DNA from: an uncultured Clostridia bacterium
GTDB lineage: Bacteria; Bacillota; Clostridia; TANB77; CAG-465
Reading direction: 5' to 3'
DNA length: 64,000 nucleotides
NCBI GenBank assembly: GCA_947628005.1
Contig: CANQYI010000001.1
Location: 1-64,000 of the forward strand
Shown here: positions 34,139-43,282 of the stretch, one piece after another
How positions within the stretch are numbered: the stretch's first letter is position 1
How the letters are laid out: the number at the start of each line of letters is the position of its first letter
Notes under the pieces: generated by a model
What the model saw: only the letters and a program-made list of their open reading frames with translations
Told to the model about the DNA's origin: nothing
Databases searched by the model: none
Program-made: the position numbers and the translations under genes

Positions 34139-36418
34139 TTATTTTAATATTTCTAGAGGAGTATATGCAGCCATAAGTCTCTTATTACCATAATTTTCAA
34201 AGCTTATATCTAGTTTATAGTCATCTCCCTCTGCCTCTATCTTTGTAATTTTTCCAACTCCAAATTTTTTATGCTTTACACTCATTCCCACTTCATACAA
34301 ATCAATATTATTTGTAGTAATCTTAGTTGGTGCAATATTGATATTTTTTAAGAAACTATCTACACTAATTCCAAATGATGAACTCTTAGAGTTAATATTA
34401 AATCCTTCATCATTTGAAAGAAAACTTTTTACCTGACTATACTCATCATCTAAGAAATTTTTTTCCTTTTTCTTTCTTAGTGTTATATTATCTTGTGATA
34501 TTTCATCAAATAATTCATCTGGTATTTCATCTATAAATCTAGATGGAATTGTATATGTAGTTGAGCCGTAAATAGTTCTTTTTGAAGCATTTGTTATAAA
34601 TAACTTTTGTTTTGCTCTAGTAATTGCAACATAACATAGTCTTCTTTCTTCTTCTACGGTCTCGTCCTCGTCAATTGATCTTTTAGATGGGAAAAGACCT
34701 TCTTCCATTCCTGCTAAAAAGACTACCTCAAATTCTAGTCCCTTTGCACTGTGCATAGTCATAAGAGTTACTGCTGACTGACCTTCATCTATGTTATCTA
34801 CATCAGATATTAAAGCCTGTGCATCTAAAAATTCACCTAGTGAGTTTTCGGCATTTTCTTTTTCAAATTCTAAGGCTACGCCTACATATTCCATTATATT
34901 TTCAAGTCTATCTTCACTCTCTTTTGTATTTTCCATTTCAAGTTCATTTTTATAGCCAGTTTTATCTAATATTTCAAGCATAAGCTCAGATACTTTAATT
35001 TTATCTTTCTTATCTATCAAATCGCATATCATCTGTCTAAACTGAATTATATTTCCTGCACTTCTTAATCCATTTAAATTTTCGGTATCCTTAATTGCTT
35101 CAAATATAGAAACATCTTTACTTCTTGCAATACTTTCTAACTTCTGTAAAGCAGTTTCTCCTATTCCTCTTTTTGGCTCATTTATTATTCTTTTCAATGA
35201 AATATTATCATTTGGATTATGAATAAGTTTTAAATAGCTACTTAAATCTTTAATTTCTTTTCTAGAGTAGAACTTAAGTCCACCGATTAATCTATATGGA
35301 ATTGACTCCCTTAAAAATACTTCTTCTAGTACACGAGATTGTGCATTTGTTCTAAATAATACAGCAAAGTCAGAATATGTCTTTTTTTCTTTTTTACAGA
35401 TATCATCAATATTTTCAGTTATATATTCAGCCTCTTCATACTCATTTTGCAAAGTTTTATAATTTATTTTTTCGCCGATACCATTTTGTGTCCAAAGCTT
35501 CTTTTCTATTTTAGATTTATTATTATTTATAACATTATTAGCAGCATCAAGAATATTTTTAGTACTTCTATAATTTTCTTCCAATTTTATTACTTTAGCA
35601 TTTTTAAAAGTTTCCTCAAAGTTTAAAATATTAGATATATCTGCTCCTCTAAATCCATATATACTCTGTGATTCATCTCCTACGACACAGATATTTTTAT
35701 TTACTGAAGAAAGTAAACTTATAAGTAAAAATTGAATTTTATTTGTATCTTGATACTCATCAACAAGTATATATTTAAATTTGTTTTGATAATAACTTAA
35801 TACCTCGCTATTATCTAGAAAAATTTGCACTGTAAGCATTATGATATCATCAAAATCTATAGCATTATTCTTCTTTAAATCACTTTGATATACCTTATAA
35901 ATTTCTGCTATTTTCTCTTTTCTATAATCTCCCATTGCTTCACTTAAATATTTTTCGGGAAGTTTCATTTCATCTTTTGCCCTACTAATTTCGTAAGCAA
36001 TGTAGCCTGGATTATATTGCTTCTCATCCAAGTCCAATCTTTTTAAGATATCTTTAATTAATTTTGTTTTATCTTGTTCATCAAATATATTAAAATCTCT
36101 TGTATAACCAAGTTTTTCTATCTCTCTTTTTAATATTCTTACACAAATTGCATGGAATGTACCAAGCCATATATCATTTGCATCTTCTTTTACTAACTTC
36201 AAAATTCTTTCTTTCATTTCCCTTGCTGCCTTATTAGTGAAAGTGATTGCAAGTATTTGATAAGGTTTAACTATATCTTTTTGTAGAAGATAAGCAATTT
36301 TATAAGTAAGGGCTCTTGTTTTTCCACTTCCAGCTCCAGCTAAGATTAAAAGTGGCCCATCTAAATACTCTACTGCCTCTTTTTGTTTATCATTTAATTC
36401 ATCTAATATATTGTCCAT
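34139..36418 (-). CDS. pcrA: ATP-dependent DNA helicase PcrA/UvrD
   Basis: This 759-aa superfamily 1A 3'-5' helicase acts in repair and in clearing replication forks. Motifs: Q-motif LNDKQKEAV, Walker A AGAGSGKTRAL, LGTFHAICVRIL, DEYQDTN, QSIYGFRGA, TMHSAKGLEFEVVFLAGMEEGLFP and VAITRAKQKLFI. A C-terminal Tudor-like segment (VGMSVKHKKFGVGKI) is present as in Gram-positive PcrA, where it contacts RNA polymerase. GGAGGGTAAAA before the ATG at 36418 decides the start over the track's ATG five codons earlier. Confidence 0.96.
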   Translation of the reverse strand: MDNILDELNDKQKEAVEYLDGPLLILAGAGSGKTRALTYKIAYLLQKDIVKPYQILAITFTNKAAREMKERILKLVKEDANDIWLGTFHAICVRILKREIEKLGYTRDFNIFDEQDKTKLIKDILKRLDLDEKQYNPGYIAYEISRAKDEMKLPEKYLSEAMGDYRKEKIAEIYKVYQSDLKKNNAIDFDDIIMLTVQIFLDNSEVLSYYQNKFKYILVDEYQDTNKIQFLLISLLSSVNKNICVVGDESQSIYGFRGADISNILNFEETFKNAKVIKLEENYRSTKNILDAANNVINNNKSKIEKKLWTQNGIGEKINYKTLQNEYEEAEYITENIDDICKKEKKTYSDFAVLFRTNAQSRVLEEVFLRESIPYRLIGGLKFYSRKEIKDLSSYLKLIHNPNDNISLKRIINEPKRGIGETALQKLESIARSKDVSIFEAIKDTENLNGLRSAGNIIQFRQMICDLIDKKDKIKVSELMLEILDKTGYKNELEMENTKESEDRLENIMEYVGVALEFEKENAENSLGEFLDAQALISDVDNIDEGQSAVTLMTMHSAKGLEFEVVFLAGMEEGLFPSKRSIDEDETVEEERRLCYVAITRAKQKLFITNASKRTIYGSTTYTIPSRFIDEIPDELFDEISQDNITLRKKKEKNFLDDEYSQVKSFLSNDEGFNINSKSSSFGISVDSFLKNINIAPTKITTNNIDLYEVGMSVKHKKFGVGKITKIEAEGDDYKLDISFENYGNKRLMAAYTPLEILK

Positions 36419-36491
36419 TTTTACCCTCCACATGACTTGTCATATTATATCAAATTATGCCACAATTCACAAGATAAAAAATGGTAGAATT

Positions 36492-37253
36492 TTAAATTAA
36501 AATAATTCCACCATAATCAATTACTTCTAAATTTTTAAATTCAACTATTTCTAAGTTTTTAGCTTTTAAAAAGTTTCTTATTAAATTATTACTATCTATA
36601 TAATTTAAGTCTCCAAATATTATAACCTTATTATCAAGCCTTCCAATTGTGCCACCAATAAAGCCATGCATATTTGAATATTTTTTTCCACTTGCATCAA
36701 GTAATTTTATTTTCCTTTCCACATTTTCCACTAAAAGTACATCTATTGCATTTGCTTTAAGCTTTTGATATATTGATTTATCTGTAACAACACAAGAATT
36801 ATCATCAACTACTGCTATAGAGCAGTTACTATAGCCCTGATTTATATTTATTTTATTTAGCTTTTTTTCTTCAATTATTCTTAATGCAAGTTTATCTGTA
36901 TATTTAAAATTATGTATTACATTATTAGAAATATTGCAAACATTAAATTTTATATCATTTGGGTATTTTTGAGTAATTACTTCGTCTGAAACTACAACAC
37001 TAACTTTCTTATTAATACTATTTTCACTTAAAAATTCATTAAACTCACTGCTACTCTTAAGTAATTCTTCATACATCTTTCTTTGAATTATTAGCGTATC
37101 ATCTAATTTTAGTATAAATATATCAACATGACTAGATATTTCTTCATATACACTGTTCATATATGATACTTTGATTATCTTATAACCCATTTTTTTTAAT
37201 GTATCTTCTTCTATTTTTCTTATTCTTCTATCTACAAAAATATATTTTTCCAT
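36492..37253 (-). CDS. DUF6873-type GME-fold protein
   Basis: This 253-aa protein has repeats of the alpha/beta propeller (GME) fold: YSNCSIAVVDDNSCVVTDKSIY, HGFIGGTIGRLDNKVIIFGDLN and a final LEVIDYGGIILI. The set matches the DUF6873 family, which in many Clostridia lies beside the SCIFF peptide and its radical-SAM maturase. The biochemical role is unknown; the fold is that of amidinotransferases, but the catalytic Cys is not evident. It is directly downstream of the SCIFF gene here, separated by a terminator. No maturase is between them. Confidence 0.65.
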   Translation of the reverse strand: MEKYIFVDRRIRKIEEDTLKKMGYKIIKVSYMNSVYEEISSHVDIFILKLDDTLIIQRKMYEELLKSSSEFNEFLSENSINKKVSVVVSDEVITQKYPNDIKFNVCNISNNVIHNFKYTDKLALRIIEEKKLNKININQGYSNCSIAVVDDNSCVVTDKSIYQKLKANAIDVLLVENVERKIKLLDASGKKYSNMHGFIGGTIGRLDNKVIIFGDLNYIDSNNLIRNFLKAKNLEIVEFKNLEVIDYGGIILI

Positions 37254-37312
37254 ATTAATTCACTGACTCTTATTATACTAAAAAAATCACATTTTTCCAA
37301 GAAAAAGCACGC

Positions 37313-37340
37313 AAAAAAGGGAGAAAATTCTCCCTTTTTT
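37313..37340 (-). terminator. Bidirectional terminator between SCIFF and DUF6873
   Basis: The perfect inverted repeat AAAAAAGGGAGAA / TTCTCCCTTTTTT is flanked by A and T runs and lies 13 bases after the SCIFF stop. It would end most SCIFF transcripts. Confidence 0.85.
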
Positions 37341-37353
37341 ACCATTAAAGATA

Positions 37354-37509
37354 TTATTTACTTTTCTTAGTCTTTTTTTCGCATTGTTGATTTGCAACTG
37401 CACAAGACGTTTTACATGCACTCTGACAAGAAGTTTGGCACTCGCCGCATCCGCCATAATCAGAACTTTTCTTGATATTTCCGGTGGATACTGTTAAAAT
37501 CCGATTCAT
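37354..37509 (-). CDS. scfA: SCIFF peptide (six cysteines in forty-five residues)
   Basis: This 51-codon gene was missed by the ORF track. The peptide reads MNRILTVSTGNIKK... and then GGCGECQTSCQSACKTSC, with six cysteines at positions 21, 24, 28, 32, 36 and 43 in the invariant SCIFF spacing. SCIFF is a ribosomally made peptide conserved across Clostridia; a radical-SAM maturase (ScfB/CteB) installs a thioether crosslink. Its physiological role is not settled. GGAGGGATTTTA precedes the ATG. The maturase gene normally adjacent is not found in this window. Confidence 0.93.
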   Translation of the reverse strand: MNRILTVSTGNIKKSSDYGGCGECQTSCQSACKTSCAVANQQCEKKTKKSK

Positions 37510-37600
37510 TAAAATCCCTCCATAAATTATTATTATTTTGTACCAATAACTAACATACTAAATATTATATACTATAACTTGTATTTTAGCAAGTAAAATT

Positions 37601-38989
37601 TTACATTGTAAGTATTCCACCTGGTGTATCCATAATTAATAATATTTTTTCTTCTTTTCTCTCATTTGCATTAATGTAAATTAAAAATTCTCTTTCATCT
37701 ATTTTTCCCTTAAATTCATAGGTTAATATCTCAGACTGTGATTCAGTTGGTATGATTGCTAAATTAGAAGTCATTACTTCAATATCAGTATTTAGTACTG
37801 ATTTTGCATCTGCTTCACTTAAAGTATAATTTATATTTTCCCTTTCCTTGTGATTAAATATATAGCCCTGTGATTCTACAGATAAAATTTCTCCCGTATC
37901 TAGTGCTATTTTTACTTTTATTAGGTCTGGATATAACAATATTTCATCTTGTATAGCACAATAATTTATTATTGCAAAATTATCCATTGTCAAATAGTAA
38001 GTATCTTTTATATCATTTATTCCTATAGCTTCTAAAAACTCTCTTCCTTTTTGTTTTGCAAAATCAATTGATAAATTACTTTCATCTATTTTTCTATCTG
38101 AAATCATTGAATAAAGTTTACAGCCTTTTTTAGTAATACTTATATTTCTTACATAATCTTGGTCTTTAATTTTTACTTCAAAATTATATAAATCTATTTT
38201 TCCATTTGACTCTCCATTTTCTTTTATATATTCAACTCCACTATTTTCATATATAGAACTTATAAAATTTTTGGCATCTTCTATACTTACTTCAGCCTCA
38301 TTTTCTACAAATTTAGGACTACTATTTAATATATGATCTGAAAAAGCCCCATCATAAATTAAGCCTTCATATTGCTGAAATGATTTTCCAATTTTGAATA
38401 CACTTGATACGTCCTGAGAGGCTGAATTTTTAAGTTTGTCATTTCCTTTATAAGTTAATTCATCCCACTTTATTCTACCTTCATTTAAATCATTATAGAC
38501 TTCATTCATAACCTGAGCAAGTATTTTTGATTCTTCATATATCGTAGAAATTTTTTGCCTTTCCTCATCAGTTATTGCTTCTTGAGATATACTCTTTTTC
38601 ATTAAGGAGTATGAGAAGTCACTAACTTGAGATAAAAATTTAGATGGTTTTGCCATTGTGTTTTGTTCTATTGGTAAACTTTCTAAATTTGATTTTGCAA
38701 GATTTGATCCTCTCCAAATATTAGATAAAGAAACTGATATGAAACTACTTGTACTGGATACCTGCAATTTAGCAAGCTCATAATTTACCTCTTGAACATA
38801 TCCTACCATATCGTACATTGCTTTATTATATTCATCTTGTACTTGATTTTTTTGCCTTTTATAATTATTTGTCATCTCTACTGCAAAAAATACTACTGCT
38901 GTAAACACCATAAATAATATTACTCCAAGCCATTTTCTATCTATTTTGTTCTTTATTTCATTTACTTTCTTTTCAAATTTTCCAAGCAT
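37601..38989 (-). CDS. ypeB: Germination protein YpeB
   Basis: This 462-aa protein has an N-terminal membrane anchor (WLGVILFMVFTAVVFFAVEM), a long helical domain (VQDEYNKAMYDMVGYVQEVNYELAKLQ), and C-terminal PepSY-type domains (KIDLYNFEVKIKDQDYVRNISITKKGC; ALDTGEILSVESQGYIFNH). YpeB stabilises and localises the cortex-lytic enzyme SleB in the spore. The ATG at 38989 follows GGAGAGTTAAA, one base after the sleB stop. The track start 14 codons earlier would overlap sleB without a ribosome binding site. Confidence 0.92.
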   Translation of the reverse strand: MLGKFEKKVNEIKNKIDRKWLGVILFMVFTAVVFFAVEMTNNYKRQKNQVQDEYNKAMYDMVGYVQEVNYELAKLQVSSTSSFISVSLSNIWRGSNLAKSNLESLPIEQNTMAKPSKFLSQVSDFSYSLMKKSISQEAITDEERQKISTIYEESKILAQVMNEVYNDLNEGRIKWDELTYKGNDKLKNSASQDVSSVFKIGKSFQQYEGLIYDGAFSDHILNSSPKFVENEAEVSIEDAKNFISSIYENSGVEYIKENGESNGKIDLYNFEVKIKDQDYVRNISITKKGCKLYSMISDRKIDESNLSIDFAKQKGREFLEAIGINDIKDTYYLTMDNFAIINYCAIQDEILLYPDLIKVKIALDTGEILSVESQGYIFNHKERENINYTLSEADAKSVLNTDIEVMTSNLAIIPTESQSEILTYEFKGKIDEREFLIYINANERKEEKILLIMDTPGGILTM

Positions 38990-38990
38990 T

Positions 38991-39494
38991 TTAACTCTCC
39001 ACCGCAAATCTATGGTTACCGATAGTTGCAACTGTCTTTAGAGAAAATAGCCATTTGGATTTTGCTGTTTTTGGATTATAAAAGTAAAGTGCTCCATTAG
39101 TTGGATCAGCTCCACTCATAGCCTCTTTTGCAGCCTTATATACCGTTGAATCTTTTTCTATTTTCTTATTAAATTGACCATCTGTAACACAAGAAAATTG
39201 CCCTTTTTGATAAATAACTGCAGATATGGTATTTGGAAATTGTGCACTTTTTACTCTGTTTAATATAACTGCTCCTACTGCCACTTGTCCTTGATAGCTC
39301 TCTCCTCGTGCTTCACCATTAATTAGCCTTGCTAAAAGTTCTGTCATATCTGTTCCTTCTGCAGCTTTAGTTGTACTAGTTGAACTTTGAGCCTTTTGTT
39401 TTTCTGCCCCATAGATATTGTAAAAATTATAACTAAAAAATAGCAAATTTATAAGTACAAATAAAGTAAATGAAATTTTTAATAATTTTTGCAT
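38991..39494 (-). CDS. sleB: Spore cortex-lytic enzyme SleB
   Basis: This 167-aa lytic transglycosylase degrades spore cortex peptidoglycan at germination. An N-terminal signal/anchor (LLKISFTLFVLINLLFFSYNFY) is followed by the Hydrolase_2 catalytic domain: LLARLINGEARGESYQGQVAVGAVILNRV with the catalytic Glu in NGEARGE, FSCVTDGQFN, and GALYFYNPKTAKSKWLF. The peptidoglycan-binding domain found in Bacillus SleB is absent. GGAGGTATT precedes the ATG at 39494. It is paired with ypeB. Confidence 0.94.
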   Translation of the reverse strand: MQKLLKISFTLFVLINLLFFSYNFYNIYGAEKQKAQSSTSTTKAAEGTDMTELLARLINGEARGESYQGQVAVGAVILNRVKSAQFPNTISAVIYQKGQFSCVTDGQFNKKIEKDSTVYKAAKEAMSGADPTNGALYFYNPKTAKSKWLFSLKTVATIGNHRFAVES

Positions 39495-39551
39495 AATACC
39501 TCCAATGAATTTTTTTAGTATTTTTTGCAAAAATTATGATAAATATACACA

Positions 39552-39803
39552 TTAAAAAATGTAATTTAATATTATAAGTGCAACAACTCCTGGTATTCCA
39601 AGTATTCCTGAAATGACAGCTGTGACTATATTAAATGGTATATGAAGTCCTAAATTAGCTCCAAAAGTATTTACTATGAGTATCAGTAATAGTCCTAAAG
39701 CTATATTTAGTAGTAATTTTAAAATTTTCTTTAAAGGCCAAGAAAATAATTTTGCTATAATTACAACTGCTATTACTGTTAAAATAAAAACTATATATTG
39801 CAT
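39552..39803 (-). CDS. bofA: BofA family pro-sigma-K processing inhibitor
   Basis: This 83-aa membrane protein has three hydrophobic segments, with the conserved C-terminal half LLLNIALGLLLILIVNTFGANLGLHIPFN followed by VTAVISGILGIPGVVAL. In Bacillus, BofA inhibits the SpoIVFB protease that activates sigma-K. GAGGTGGACTTT before the ATG at 39803 decides the start. Confidence 0.9.
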   Translation of the reverse strand: MQYIVFILTVIAVVIIAKLFSWPLKKILKLLLNIALGLLLILIVNTFGANLGLHIPFNIVTAVISGILGIPGVVALIILNYIF

Positions 39804-39938
39804 AAAGTCCACCTCGTTTAATTATACTTGTCTTAATTAAATAATATGAATATTATTATCACAGTTATTGTTTCTTTTAATATAATATTATTAAAATAAA
39901 TCTATAAATACTTAAAACGATTGGAGGTATTGGTTAAT

Positions 39939-40238
39939 ATGTGCTATGATTTTATCATTAATTTAAACTGCGGAGCTTACATTTGTAGAAGAGGTCTTTT
40001 TTTTGACTTTTTAGATGAACATAACAGTATTATAGTAAATTGTAATCGGTTCGATTATATACCAGGAAAGTTAGTTGCAATGGAACGCTATGATGAAATT
40101 CATATATATTCTATTGAGACCTTGCCAATTAAAGAAGTTATTGTACTGAAAAATTATCTTTGCAATTCTTATTTGTACTTTAAATACCGGTTCAAAAACT
40201 ACAAAGTTAGCAACGAATGTAAATTTATCTTAGAATAA
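39939..40238 (+). CDS. Small hypothetical protein, cysteine/tyrosine rich
   Basis: This 99-aa protein starts MCYDFIINLNCGAYICRRG and contains many Tyr, Phe and Cys residues and alternating strands, suggesting a compact beta-rich fold. I recognise no family. TTGGAGGTATTGGTTAAT before the ATG at 39939 supports expression, and a perfect terminator follows, so it is probably a real gene despite its size. It is divergent from bofA and convergent with rseP. Confidence 0.6.
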   Translation: MCYDFIINLNCGAYICRRGLFFDFLDEHNSIIVNCNRFDYIPGKLVAMERYDEIHIYSIETLPIKEVIVLKNYLCNSYLYFKYRFKNYKVSNECKFILE

Positions 40239-40266
40239 AAATAGATGGGAAATCCCATCTATTTTT
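40237..40266. terminator. Bidirectional terminator
   Basis: AAAAATAGATGGGA pairs perfectly with TCCCATCTATTTTT around two bases. It serves the convergent small gene and rseP. Confidence 0.9.
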
Positions 40267-40275
40267 AGTTTATCT

Positions 40276-41523
40276 TTATATTATTCTTATTATATCATTA
40301 TAAGTTACAATCAAAGTTAAAGTAATTAAAAGCGCAAATCCAATATAAGAAATTATTGCTTCGGCTTTAATAGATAACTTCTTTCTTGTAATTGTTTCTA
40401 ACAATACAATAACTATTTTTCCACCATCAAGTGGTGGAAATGGCATAATATTTGCAACTCCTATTGCTAGGCTTATTATTCCTAGTAAATTCAAGAATTC
40501 AAGCCATGAAGAAGTTTTTGAAACAACTTCACCTATACCAACAATTCCTGACATATCTTTTACTCCGACTTTTCCTCTAAATAGATCAACATAAGATCCT
40601 ACAATTGTCTTTACATTACTTGCTGCAGAAGCAAATGCCAAAGGTAATGTTGTCTTTTTATATTCTGCATTTACAATATTTAAGTCAAATACTCTTTTAC
40701 TTTCTGGAACTACATTAACTTGCATTTGAGTTCCATCTCTTAATATTGTAAATACCAAATTATTTTTTGCATTTTCTCTTACAATTTTTATAACTTCACC
40801 TGCTGTATTTGTACTTACACCATCTACTGAAACAATTACATCTGATGCTTTAAGACCAGAAGAGGCTGCTGAAGAGCCAGACGCTACCATTTCGATTTCA
40901 TTTAGTCCAACTTCATTTTCTGTCTTAAATGAAACACCTATATAACCAATGTCTGTTATAGCATCCTCAGTTGTTGTAGTATATTTTTGATTTTCTCTTT
41001 TATATTCTATATTAACAGTATTTTCATTTGGAACAGGCATATTCATAATATCAGCCAATACATGTACTTTCTTACCATTTATAGATGTAATTTCATCTCC
41101 TGATATAATTCCTGCTCTGCCTAAAATAGATTGTTCATCAACATCCAATACTTTTGTTGTATAAGTATTTGAAGAGAAGGCTATTCCAACAAATATTACC
41201 ATTGCAAGTATAGCATTGAAAGTTGCACCCATAACTAAAATTAATATCTTCTGTATAGGATTTTTTGTTGCAAATGAATCTTTTTCTTGTGACTCACCAT
41301 CTTCTCCCTCTATTGCACAATATCCACCAAGTGGTAACCACCTCAATGAATACATAGTCTGTCCTATTTGCTTTTGAAATATTTTTGGTCCAAATCCAAT
41401 AGAAAATTCATTTACTTTAGTTTTACATATCTTAGACATTATAAAATGTCCAAATTCGTGTATAGTTGCTACAATGCATAAAATAACCAATAATTTTACA
41501 ACTGTAAGTAGAAAAGTAAGCAC
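40276..41523 (-). CDS. rseP: RIP site-2 metalloprotease RseP/RasP
   Basis: This is a 415-aa intramembrane zinc protease (M50). HEFGHFIMSK carries the HExxH-type site in the first helix (HEFGH), and the third ligand is in NIMPFPPLDGG near the C-terminus. One or two PDZ domains lie between (SSAASSGLKASDVIVSVDG). It cleaves membrane-bound anti-sigma factors and signal-peptide remnants. The start is a GTG after GGGGGAG. It is co-directional with cdsA and frr. Confidence 0.95.
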   Translation of the reverse strand: MLTFLLTVVKLLVILCIVATIHEFGHFIMSKICKTKVNEFSIGFGPKIFQKQIGQTMYSLRWLPLGGYCAIEGEDGESQEKDSFATKNPIQKILILVMGATFNAILAMVIFVGIAFSSNTYTTKVLDVDEQSILGRAGIISGDEITSINGKKVHVLADIMNMPVPNENTVNIEYKRENQKYTTTTEDAITDIGYIGVSFKTENEVGLNEIEMVASGSSAASSGLKASDVIVSVDGVSTNTAGEVIKIVRENAKNNLVFTILRDGTQMQVNVVPESKRVFDLNIVNAEYKKTTLPLAFASAASNVKTIVGSYVDLFRGKVGVKDMSGIVGIGEVVSKTSSWLEFLNLLGIISLAIGVANIMPFPPLDGGKIVIVLLETITRKKLSIKAEAIISYIGFALLITLTLIVTYNDIIRII

Positions 41524-41547
41524 TAAATATCTCCCCCTTATATAAAT

Positions 41548-42366
41548 TTATATTAAGATATATATTTTTAGGAACATGTATACTACAGGAGCAACAAATA
41601 ATATACTATCAAATCTATCTAGTATTCCACCATGTCCCGGAATTAAATTTCCAAAATCTTTTACCTTACAATATCTTTTTATTGCTGAAGCAGCTAAATC
41701 TCCAAATTGTCCTGCAATTCCTGCAATAATTCCTGCCATTATTATATAGCCATAGCCTAAATTCATAGCAAAATATTTATTAGCAATATATGTTAAAATA
41801 ATGTATGATAGAACTACTCCAAAAATTCCTCCTATAGATCCCTCTACAGTTTTTTTAGGGCTTATGTCTGGACATAGTTTGTTTTTACCAAATTTTGTTC
41901 CAATAAAATAAGCAAAAGTATCTGATGCAAAGGCACCTAAAAATACTAGCCATACAAGAATTCTTCCCTGTGGCATAACTAGTATTAATTTCATGAAAGA
42001 AAACATAAATGGAATATATATAAGTGAAAAAACTGTTATAGCTACGTCAACTATTGTTCTCTTTAAATTTGTAATTATTATATACATAAATATTGCTATT
42101 ACAAGTGCTGGTAGAGCTATCTTAATAAGTATTATTTTATTCTCATCAGATATAATTCCACCCATTAAAAATATTGTAAAACATGCAATATATCCTACCC
42201 AAGATATTGGTTTAAATCCAGCACTTTTAAATGCTTTATTGTATTCATATATTCCAATAATAGATAAAAGTACAATTATTCCACTATCTACAATTGGATT
42301 ATTTATGAACATTATAAGTATAAGTATAACAGTAAAAATTACTGCTGATTCAACTCTTTTTTTCAC
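41548..42366 (-). CDS. cdsA: Phosphatidate cytidylyltransferase CdsA
   Basis: This 272-aa polytopic enzyme makes CDP-diacylglycerol from phosphatidic acid and CTP. The family signature near the C-terminus is complete: SAIKRYCKVKDFGNLIPGHG followed by GILDRFD. About eight membrane segments are present. GTG start after AAAGGTTGA. The usual neighbours uppS and dxr are missing from this cluster; it lies directly between frr and rseP. Confidence 0.95.
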   Translation of the reverse strand: MKKRVESAVIFTVILILIMFINNPIVDSGIIVLLSIIGIYEYNKAFKSAGFKPISWVGYIACFTIFLMGGIISDENKIILIKIALPALVIAIFMYIIITNLKRTIVDVAITVFSLIYIPFMFSFMKLILVMPQGRILVWLVFLGAFASDTFAYFIGTKFGKNKLCPDISPKKTVEGSIGGIFGVVLSYIILTYIANKYFAMNLGYGYIIMAGIIAGIAGQFGDLAASAIKRYCKVKDFGNLIPGHGGILDRFDSILFVAPVVYMFLKIYILI

Positions 42367-42382
42367 AAAATCAACCTTTCAT

Positions 42383-42931
42383 CTAAACTTCCATTATTTC
42401 TTTTTCTTTTGTACTTATTGTTGTATCAACTGTATCAATGAATTTATCAGTGATTTTTTGTATTTTTTCTTCAGCTGATTTTAATTCATCTTCTGTAATT
42501 TCATTATTTTTCTGTTCTGATTTTGCTAAATCAATAGAATCTCTTCTTATATTTCTAATTGCAACTTTTGCAGACTCACCTACGGCTTTAGCATCTTTTG
42601 CAAGTTGTCTTCTTCTATCTTCTGTAAGCTCTGGGAAATTAAGTCTAATAGCATTTCCATCATTTATCGGATTAATTCCTATTTCAGCTTTTTGTATAGC
42701 ACGTTCAATAGCGTTTAATACACTCTTATCCCAAGGAGTAATTAATATTTGTCTTGCTTCAGGAACTGAAATTGAACCAACTTGATTAATTGGTGTTAGA
42801 GCTCCATAATATTCAACCTCTACTTTATTTAATATAGCAGGATTAGCTCTGCCTGCTCTTATTAATGATAATTCTTCTGTTAAGTGTTCTATTGCCTTAT
42901 TCATTTTTTCTTCAACAATATTAAAATCCAT
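42383..42931 (-). CDS. frr: Ribosome recycling factor
   Basis: This 182-aa protein shows the RRF features RAGRANPAIL near the N-terminus, PINQVGSISVPEARQILITPWDKS and ELTEDRRRQLAKDAKAVGESAKVAIRNIRRD. It splits post-termination ribosomes together with EF-G. The ATG at 42931 follows GGAGAGATTGTTT; the track start is a TTG two codons earlier. The usual upstream gene pyrH is not here. Confidence 0.95.
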   Translation of the reverse strand: MDFNIVEEKMNKAIEHLTEELSLIRAGRANPAILNKVEVEYYGALTPINQVGSISVPEARQILITPWDKSVLNAIERAIQKAEIGINPINDGNAIRLNFPELTEDRRRQLAKDAKAVGESAKVAIRNIRRDSIDLAKSEQKNNEITEDELKSAEEKIQKITDKFIDTVDTTISTKEKEIMEV

Positions 42932-43213
42932 AAACAATCTCTCCTTAAAAACATAATATAATTATACATCTTTTTTTAAAAAAATCAAGTATAACAATAT
43001 ATAATATATGCTTTAAAAATAAAAAAACTACACATATATTTAAGCATTATAAATTAAGTAAGATTTAAGCAAGATTTAAGTAAGATATATTTATTAATTT
43101 TAAAATCATAGTAAAAAATGTTAAAATATAAGAGAAACATAAATATACATTTTTTAATAAATTTGATATACGTTTTTTAACGATTTTGATATACATTTTT
43201 TAAAAAGCATAAA
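42932..43213. other. AT-rich gap with short direct repeats
   Basis: No gene is present. It holds two copies of AAGATTTAAG (about 43070-43090) and a three-copy direct repeat described separately. Confidence 0.5.
43143..43203. repeat. Three direct repeats ATATAC[A/G]TTTTTTAA at 23-bp spacing
   Basis: Copies begin at 43143, 43166 and 43189, each 15 bp and identical except one base, with a regular 23-bp period (about two helical turns). The layout is that of protein-binding iterons or operators. No regulator gene is adjacent. Confidence 0.6.
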
Positions 43214-43255
43214 AAATCCAAATTGTTAAACTTTTTTATCTAACAATTTGGATTT
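43214..43255 (-). terminator. Terminator of the rubrerythrin gene
   Basis: AAATCCAAATTGTTA pairs perfectly with TAACAATTTGGATTT around a 12-nt T-rich loop, 28 bases past the stop. Confidence 0.85.
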
Positions 43256-43282
43256 ATTTCAATACTATAATTAATTTTTTTA

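Noticed and set aside
43070-43203. CRISPR array
   Set aside because: Units are too short, spacers are too short and AT-only, and there are no cas genes anywhere in the window.
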